Position numbers and translations under genes: made by a program
Source of the DNA: Shinisaurus crocodilurus
Lineage: Eukaryota > Chordata > Lepidosauria > Squamata > Shinisauridae
Direction of reading: 5' to 3'
NCBI GenBank assembly: GCA_021292165.1
Contig: CM037888.1
Coordinates: 28,323,140 to 28,387,139 of the forward strand
DNA: 64,000 nt
In this document: in pieces, positions 56,902 through 64,000 of the stretch
How the letters are laid out: each line of letters starts with the position of its first letter
Position numbering within the stretch: the stretch's first letter is position 1
Notes under the pieces: generated by a model
Databases searched by the model: none
What the model was told of the DNA's origin: nothing
The model's input: only the letters and a program-made list of their open reading frames with translations

Positions 56902-57204
56902 CCCCTCCCCCCCAAAAAAAATTATGGGGAGCCCTCTAATTTGGAGGTCAGAGGAACTCCAAAGGTTCAATTACATTTTCTACTCAATCTCCGCCTAAAC
57001 AAAGACACGCAAACATATAATGGCAAATTTACACTATACACAAAAGTGTAATTTAAATAAATAAATAAATCCAAAAGTCTTTTAGCCGAGTTTTCATTGC
57101 CGAAGGCAGCTTTAAACTCCATCCCACCCCATTTTATGATCACCAATTCCTGGACACTTCATTACTGCACTGTCAGTCCAACCCTCCAACGAGTGCACAT
57201 GGTC

Positions 57205-57355
57205 CATGGTCCCTATCACCTTATTTTATCTTCACAACCATCCTGTGAGGTAGGTTAGGCTGAGAGAAAGTGACTGGCCAAAGGTCACATGGTTGAGAGG
57301 GAATTTCAGCCCAGGTCGAAGTCCAACACTAGCCGCTGTATCATACTGGCACACT
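57205..57355 (-). mobile_element. Sauria-type SINE, minus strand, partial
   Basis: TTTTATCTTCACAACCATCC, then GTGAGGTAGGTTAGGCTGAG and a head ending near CCAACACTAGCCGCTGTATC. Partial copies also occur at 1490-1605 (minus), about 1318-1425 (plus, diverged) and 22400-22475 (minus head only). Confidence 0.6.
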
Positions 57356-57429
57356 TTAGGCTTTTTCTTTTAGCCTCTTTGCCCTCATACACACAGTACT
57401 GATAAAACAGCTTCTAAAGGCCACCTAGA

Positions 57430-57632
57430 GTCATAACTCAGTAGCAGAGCAAATGCTTTCCATGCAGCAGGTCTCCAGATCAATGCACAGCATTTCCAGG
57501 TAGGGATGGGGAAAGACCCTATGTCTGAAACCCCCGGAGAGCCGCTACGAGCCACCATAGAGTAGACAGTGCTGAACTAGATGGACCAATGGTCTGACTC
57601 AGTAGAAGTTAGTTTGCTATGTTCCTAACCTT
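57430..57632 (+). mobile_element. tRNA-Ala-like SINE, diverged
   Basis: Head CATAACTCAGTAGCAGAGC, body CATTTCCAGGTAGGGATGGG, end ATGGACCAATGGTCTGACTC. Same family as the copy at 9262. Confidence 0.65.
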
Positions 57633-59786
57633 TACCAACCAGCCCGTGCCTTCCAAGCTGGTGCCATCTTCAGTCTTGCTATACCTGAGCCACAATAGTA
57701 TCCATGGTACCAGGCCCTGAGGCCCCCAAGTCATAGTGCAAATCCTCTCCGCCTTAAGGACCACAATACACGTTATGGGTGGACACCTAGGCATCGCTGA
57801 CCCATTCATCTCAAGTAACCCTCAGCTAAAAAGAAGCAAGATGCATCCTCATCAGATTAGTATTTCTCTGTGCCCCATAAGTGACAGGCAATGAAATTCA
57901 GAGGAGTACAGAAAAGTCACCCACATCCACTAGGCTCGTTAGGACGTCTCAGCAGCATCTACTGCCAACCCTGTAGATTTCCGGCTGAGTCAGAATTTCG
58001 ACATTCTTCAACTTGATCTGCAGTTGCTTTTTTTTTTTTTTTTAATTGTTAAGAGTAACTTTGGAGAAGTCTTTATTTCCTCACCTAAGCCAGTTCCCTC
58101 ACCACGGCCGAGCCGTCACGACCTAAGATACCCCATGTTTAGAGCTAGTTAGGATGTAGCGCTTTTCCCAAATATATAAGTTAAACCTATCTAGTCAAGC
58201 ACAACCCCAAGGGGCAAGAAGGGCTGCACACACACCCAGACTGTTTTACTCTTTCCACTGTCCCCATCTAGAAGAAAACAGGAGTGTCTTGAGTAAGCTG
58301 CGAAAAATGCCAATGAAAGACTTAAAGAAAACATTTGGATGGGTTTTGGTGGCAAAGGGTAGGGTAGTGTCAGAGTAAAATTTAATCTTTGGACAGTTTT
58401 ATGTTGTTATCATGTCATTTAGCAAACTCATGCTTTGGGGTCACGCTTCTGGACTAAAAGAAATAAACAAATAAATCTCTAAATAATAATTAAAGAAAAG
58501 CTTGGTTCCAAATTGGGGAATTATCTTCAGCAGGTTTTAAAAAGATATATACACAAATTCAAAACTACTGGTGTGTTGAAGAAACTCACACTGAACAAAC
58601 AGAAAGTTGCACAAATAAAAATGAAGCCATCTTTCCAAATCCTGAGCTTAAAATGATGCGACACAGGAACAGAAAGACCTGTGAATAGGTCAAAGCAGCA
58701 ATGCAAATGGAAGGGGAAATGGTTTTTCCCCAGCTCTTCTCATTAGGCAGGGAAACCATTCTGCAGAAGAACTTTCCCTGTGGGAAAGAGGCGAAGAGAA
58801 TGAGATAAGGCAGCCGAACTATCGTGCAACGGCTCACGACCCCGTGGCAACAGAGTTCTACGGCTCTCTGGAATGTTCAGAGAGGAGAACGGGCATAATT
58901 GCCCAAAGGGCATTGCTGGAGACAGCCAAATAAAGGAAGGAGGTGAGGGAGGAGGAGCAAGGTGCAGCGATGGAGAGCGCACGCACGCACACACACGCAC
59001 GCACGCACACACACACACACATGAAGGAGGAGGAGGAGGAGGCCTTTTTGCCATGCATCAACTCAAGACCACTTTTCAGTCAATTTATGCAATCATTTGG
59101 ACACCAAGGTGGCCCTCAGATTTGTTTGGTTTCTACATAAAAAGCAGGAAATGCTGCAGGTCCATCACCACCTCCCTGAAGCAAATCCACTCACCAAGCC
59201 CGTGCTCATTGAGCACGCACCCTTTGCTCAACTGCACAAGGACACCCCACGGTGCAAAGGTTCCAGGCACCTGCGAGACGCAAGTCCGAGATGAAATGTT
59301 CTAATGAGGTCATCGGAAAGTGCCCCCCGCTAACATGCTGCATCTCTGCATCTCTAGTGGCCCAGAAAGGCGCAAAGTACTTCAGAAAGCTTTCCCCCCC
59401 CACCTTTTCATAGAAGCTAACCTGTTCCAGCAAGTACTGCCCGAGCACAAAGGGCTTTCTACCATGTTACACATGCCTGTGACCGAAAGAGGCCCAGGGC
59501 CCATTCAAGTGATTTTGTGTTTGTCGTCTTCTACTGACCAGAGTGAATTAAATAATTGCCCTACCACCATGCCTTACAGCAGGGGTGCAGGACCCCCAGC
59601 CCATGGGCCTCAGCTGGCCCGCGGGAGCTCTGCATCTGGCCCACGGAGGCTTGTTCTTACAGTATTAAATTTTACTAATTCATATTAATGGGTCCAGAAC
59701 GTGTAGCCAATAATGTCCCAATAGACCGACCTGAGAAATCCAAGGGCTACCTAACCTTTGACTGGTTTTGCATGATCACTGAGGGA

Positions 59787-60066
59787 GAAATACACCATGG
59801 TGGCTTATTTTTTTGCACGCCGGTCGCAGGCCAGTGGGATTTGCATAATTACCCTTGCCAGCATGGTTTGCCGTGTTGTGCAAAGCTGGAGAGGGTGGGT
59901 TGTTGCCATGGGCTGTTGTAGGGTTCTGGGGTGGATGGTTAGCCATGGCAACAACAACAAGCCATTTTCACCGGGTTCACACAACGTGGCAAGCCATGCT
60001 GGTGAGGGTAATTATGCAAATCCCCCCAGTGTGCAACTGGCACGTGGAAAATAAGCCACCATGGCC
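59787..60066. mobile_element. Palindromic element with CCATGGTGGCTTATTTT ends
   Basis: CCATGGTGGCTTATTTT ... AAAATAAGCCACCATGG; the arms continue with GGGATTTGCATAATTACCC and its near-inverse. An exact 10-bp direct repeat CACTGAGGGA flanks it at 59777-59786 and 60067-60076. Confidence 0.65.
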
Positions 60067-60509
60067 CACTGAGGGAAACCTTGTCTGCTAGGCCATATAA
60101 CTGTGTGGAGCCTTTAATACTAGGGAGAGTGTAAAAGACACTGCGATAGAAAAATCCCAAGGTGGGGAAGGAAGGCCGCCGCCAACACACACACACACAC
60201 ACACACACACAACCAGTTTTGTGTGTGTGTTTTTCACATAAACTTGACTATTTTCTGAGTTCATTTGGGGAACATTTCCCAGAGCTCACCCTTCTCTATC
60301 CTGCAGCTATTTTGTATTTAAACTGAGGTTACGTTTGTTTACTGTAAGCTGCCCAGAGAACTTTGTTATAAGGCAGCATAAAGACGTTGGGAATAAGTCA
60401 TCTCCACCAACCAACCCCCAATATTGGGTTTGTTTTGGTAAAGTTGGTTCGGGGAGAGGACTGGCAAAGCAGCAAGAAAAAAAAGGTCGATTTAATTCAA
60501 CGAGAGATC

Positions 60510-60900
60510 AGGCAGGTGGGCTCTCCGGAAAGGGGCCCAGGCCTGAATGCCAGTGCTTTGAGGGGGTCTGCAGGGCCACCTCACGATGCCGTGCTTTGAG
60601 GAAGGGCCTCTCCAAGCATTCGGGCCCAGGCACCTCTCTGGAGAGGCCACCCGCCTGCCTGATGTCTTGTCTGGGGGACTCTAAATAAGGCAGGCAGGAA
60701 GGTGGATGGGTGGCCTCTCCACAGAGCCCACCCACTCGGTCTCTCACTCTAAGCCTCCTCCCGAAGTGAGAGATTGGGTGGGCAGCCTCCCCAGAGAACC
60801 TGCCCTCCTGGACTCTCACTTTGGGAGAAGGCTCAGAGTAAGAGCTGGGGCAGAGAGGCAGCTGCTCCTCCAAAGAGCCCTGCATGCTGCTCTCGCATTG
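60510..60900. repeat. GC-rich inverted repeats
   Basis: GGTGGGCTCTCCGGAAAG (60516) is matched in reverse by CTCTGGAGAGGCCACCC (about 60634), and GTGGCCTCTCCACAGAGCC by CAGCCTCCCCAGAGAACC. The open frames seen here follow from base composition. Confidence 0.45.
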
Positions 60901-61577
60901 GGGCATTTGCCACAGCGGGTGAGTGGGGCTGGTGTGGAAGAAGTGGTAGCACCCACAGGGGCCCTCCTGGTGGGGGTGGGGAGAACGGGATCTGCCACCC
61001 CTCCCAATCCGTTGCCTGAGCAGGGGATTCACCCTGCCTCATTGAAGGGCCAGCCCGGAGTATGAGAACACTGGAAGATGCACACAGGAGAATTTTGTCC
61101 CCTCTCCTTTCTTTCCAGTGTTGTTCATGTCTGCTTTACTCTGTCTTGGCCCAGTCTTGCCTTCCCAAAAAAACAAAACAAAGTAGCAAACAAAAAAAAA
61201 TGCCCATGCCCGATAGGACAACACACGTTTTGATAGGTGCTGGGCAGAAAAAAAAATCCAATTTATATTTTTAAATTTTGGATTTTTTTGAATTTTTTAA
61301 AATATCAGTTTTTATCCACCTTACTATATTGTCTTTGTTTTAACTATGCCTTGCTTGGCCCAACTCCCAGCACGAATGTTGGCTGGGGCTGATGGAAGTT
61401 GTAGTCCAATGCATCTGGATGGTACCAGGTTGGGGGAATCTGCTATAACAACAACACTACTCTGGCTCTCCGCTAAATTTTCTAAGGAAGTGTGGAAAAT
61501 CAGCATTGCTTATGAAATCAGCCAAGAGTGAGTGGTGGAAACCCATGACATTAGCAGAGCATTTTTTAAGGGGAAAC

Positions 61578-61800
61578 AGTGGCCTGGTTTGCACAGAATG
61601 CTAAGCCATGGTGTGGTTTGTTGAAATCTGGCTTGTTGTGTCTGAGCCCATCCCCACAAACAAACCATGGTTTGTTAACCAGCTATAAACCACAAATAGA
61701 GGCCATGGTTTGTCATTGGCTTGGGGAGTCTGGCTTGCTTAACCCATGGCTTGTTGTGATGTCTGAACCCAGAAGCATGGCTTATCCCTGGCTTTTGCAC
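61578..61800. mobile_element. CCATGG-rich palindromic MITE
   Basis: TGGCCTGGTTTGCACAGAAT ... TGTCTGAACCCAG with repeated AACCATGGTTTG. It resembles the 63.2-kb cluster in its TGTCTGAACCC end. Short AAACCATGGTTTGGTATT palindromes at 22822-22841 and 23013-23032 may be related. Confidence 0.45.
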
Positions 61801-63031
61801 GACTATCTGCCATTAAACAGAGGCACCCGGCAAGAACAGCCTGAAAATGAAATCGCTCTGAAGGCGGGAGAGCAACTAACCAGAAATCAAGAATTAAACA
61901 GAATAAAGGATTAACCTGGAACCAACTTTCACCAACAGAGAGCATAATATTGAGGTTTTCCCTCCTTCAGACACCCTGCCAGAAGAGGTGTGTGTGTGTG
62001 CAGGAGGGAGGGAGGGAGGGAGGGAGAGAATATGGCAGCGCCAAGTATACAGATCCATTAGAGAGCTTGTTTTTTATTTCCTCCCGGTCTCTTAATCCAG
62101 TCCTTCCACATATCTTCTGCCCCATCACACTCCTCCTGACCATTCTTCCATAACCTCTCATGCCTCTCCGAGACACCCATATTCCCCGAGCACACAATTT
62201 TTCTTTGTAGCCTTTATGTTCTACCACAAAAAGAGAGAGGGGGGTGGGTGGGTGAGGAAGAGCCAGCACTGTTTCCACAGCCTGGCGCTTCCTAACTAAA
62301 GATAGTTATTGATGTACGACGCCAGCGTTTTAGTGTGGCAGCAGAATCAATAAACCAGGAAATACTGCTTTGTCAAGTGTTGCCCAAGCAGTCTTTCTGG
62401 GAAATTCTTTACTGCCTCTCGGATGGTCACAGAAGCTTTTCTTTTCTTTTCTTAAAAGATCACTCCAGAGCCCGAACTCTGCCTTGCAGAGTGTATGCTG
62501 TGCTCTCCTACCCTCTAGTGACAGCAACAGAAAAAGGCAAAAGGTTTGTAGCTTTTCTTTCCCAATTTCTCCCTTCCTCTCTTTTGGTGGAGTGATCTCT
62601 CGCCTCTACAACACACACTCCATTATCACCCTTTAGCATCTCTTAAATTTCATTAGGGGAAAGGGAAGCGGGGGGGGGGGGGGGGGGAGAGACAGCCTGA
62701 AGACTTTTGCCAAAACCTTGGGAACCAAGCAACCTGCCAAGCCAACTGAAAACTATATCTTATGTTATTTGAAAACTAAAAATGCAGAGATAATATACAA
62801 AGAAATAAACAACCAGGACAAGGGCTTTCAAATAGGCTGAACTGTGAGAGCCAGCATTTTGAAATGTGGATCCCTTTCAAGGTATCTCCAAAGCCAAAGA
62901 GGAGAGTGAAAGAGAGAGCCAAAAATCTGTGCGGGGAGAAGAGAACAGGGCAGTCAAGAGGAACAAAGATAAAGGATATACGGATTTATATGGTGGATTC
63001 ATGAAATGTTGTTTTATATAGAACCATAGGG

Positions 63032-63197
63032 AGGGGCTTTAGCTCAGTGGCAGAGCAGCTGCTTTGTATGCAGAAGGACCCAGATTCAACCCCCAGCATC
63101 TCCAGGTAGGGTTAGAATCCTGCCTGAAATCTTGGAGAGCTGCTTCCTGTCAGTGTTGACAATATTGGGCTGGATGGATCAATGGTCCGACTCAGTG
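63032..63197 (+). mobile_element. tRNA-Ala-like SINE, 3' end cut by a MITE
   Basis: Head GGGGCTTTAGCTCAGTGGCA, body and GGTCCGACTCAGTGG, where the family sequence stops and the palindromic MITE begins (CTGGGTTCAG). Confidence 0.7.
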
Positions 63198-63895
63198 GCT
63201 GGGTTCAGACAACACGATAACCCACACTTGAGGGTTGAGTGTGGGCTGAGTGTGGGTTGTTGTTGAACTGTGGATTGTTGTTGAAACATGGGTTATCATG
63301 TTGCCTGAACCCAGCTGAGATAACAAACCATGGTGAACAACCCACAGTTCACAACCCAACAACAAACCATGGATTCTTTTCATGGATTGTTCATGGTTAA
63401 GCCATGGCTTATTAGGTTCAGACAACACAGGCCTGTGGCTTCTGCTGGCTCAGCTTGTCTGAGCGTGGAAAGCTAAGCAGGGTAAGGCCTGGTTATTACT
63501 TGGATGGGAGACCCCTCCTCTAGTTTCCTGCATTGAGCAGGGGGTTGGACTCGATAGCCTTGTAGGCCCCTTCCAACTCTATGATCTATGAAATCTATGA
63601 AACACAATAACCCACACTCAAGGGCTAAGTATGGGTTGAGTGTGGGTCATTTTGAACCATGGGTTGTTGTTGAAATGGGGGTTATCGTGTTGTCTTGAAC
63701 CCAGCTGAGATAACAAATCACGGTGAATGGCCCACAGTTCACAACCCAACAACAAAACATGGGTTCTCTTCAAGGGTTGTTCGTGGGGTCAGACAACACA
63801 ATAACCCATGGTTCAACAGCAACCCATGGTTCAACAGCAACAACCCACACTCAGCCTCAGCCCTTGAGTGTGGGTTATCGTGTTGTCTGAACCCA
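63188..63895. mobile_element. Palindromic MITE cluster split by a 5S/CR1 SINE
   Basis: Ends CTGGGTTCAGACAACACGAT and ATCGTGTTGTCTGAACCCAG. Internal blocks (AGCTGAGATAACAAA(C/T)CA, ACAACCCAACAACAAA) occur near 63313-63360 and again near 63707-63756, so two copies lie in tandem. The 5S/CR1 SINE at 63431-63600 sits between them. Confidence 0.7.
63431..63600 (+). mobile_element. 5S rRNA-derived SINE with CR1 tail, copy 2
   Basis: Same organisation as the copy at 35452 and highly similar along its length (by eye over 90%), including the 5S-like GGAAAGCTAAGCAGGG and TTACTTGGATGGGAGACC, and the CR1-like tail ending in ATCTATGAA units. It sits inside a palindromic MITE. Other copies of that MITE in the window show the uninterrupted sequence CAGACAACAC(A/G)ATAACCC, and about six bases (AACACA) appear duplicated at the two SINE borders. 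Confidence 0.85.
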
Positions 63896-64000
63896 GTCAG
63901 TTTAAAGCAACTTCTTATCTTCCTAACCATGGGCGAATTAACAGTAAATGTGCTGTGCATTATACAGAAATAAAAATAAAAATACCAAACTACTTGCAGT

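Larger units (their letters stand above)
53693..64000. other. Upstream intron or flank of MCTP2
   Basis: No C2A or N-terminal exon was recognised here. Repeats are listed separately. Stretches without recognisable repeats, which could hold conserved non-coding sequence, are about 55700-56850, 57640-58570, 59050-59570 and 62280-62650. I cannot tell conservation from one sequence. Confidence 0.6.

Noticed and set aside
60508..61032. 174-codon minus-strand open frame
   Set aside because: The region is GC-rich with inverted repeats, which depletes stops; Pro/Ser/His-rich product without a family match.
62280..62650. Candidate C2A exon of MCTP2 or conserved element
   Set aside because: No frame gives a C2-like pattern; conservation cannot be judged from one sequence.
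1..64000. CRISPR array or bacterial gene cluster
   Set aside because: The tandem repeats are microsatellites or transposon arrays; base composition, spliced exons and SINEs show a vertebrate genome.

Overview
The window is vertebrate, almost certainly squamate (lizard-type), nuclear DNA. It is mostly non-coding and dense in transposon relics: Sauria-type tRNA SINEs, CR1 and L2 LINE 3' ends, an RTE-like LINE, and many short palindromic DNA transposons flanked by 8-bp duplications. There are no bacterial-style operons, no CRISPR, and no genuine tRNA or rRNA genes.

The only host gene I can support is MCTP2 (multiple C2 and transmembrane domain-containing 2), on the minus strand. Eight consecutive exons lie between 53692 and 23171. 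All have GT/AG splice borders, their phases fit together, and they add up to 963 nt (321 codons) with no stop. They encode the end of the C2A-C2B linker, all of C2B, all of C2C, and the start of the linker to the membrane region. The exons for the N-terminus and C2A (expected above 53692) and for the two membrane segments (expected below 23171) were not found, and probably lie outside the window.

Layout. 1-23170: sequence downstream of the last exon found, filled with SINEs, L2/CR1 pieces, hAT-type palindromes and one unusual 603-bp hAT-like element at 10761-11363. 23171-53692: the MCTP2 exons and introns. The 13.6-kb intron 23963-37578 holds a nearly intact RTE-like retrotransposon (about 25641-29972, same strand as the gene, one frameshift), an L1 scrap, a small Helitron-like element and a 5S rRNA/CR1 chimeric SINE. 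53693-64000: upstream intron or flank, with Tigger-like and hAT palindromes, SINEs, and a palindromic MITE cluster at 63188-63895 that is split by a second 5S/CR1 SINE.

Most worth following: the two 5S rRNA-headed SINEs with CR1 tails, one with its empty site visible in the window; the hAT-like element with ACGAGTC-rich ends; the central TA in all nine target duplications of the main palindrome clan, which points to Buster-type hAT transposition; and several nested insertions that give a relative order of events.
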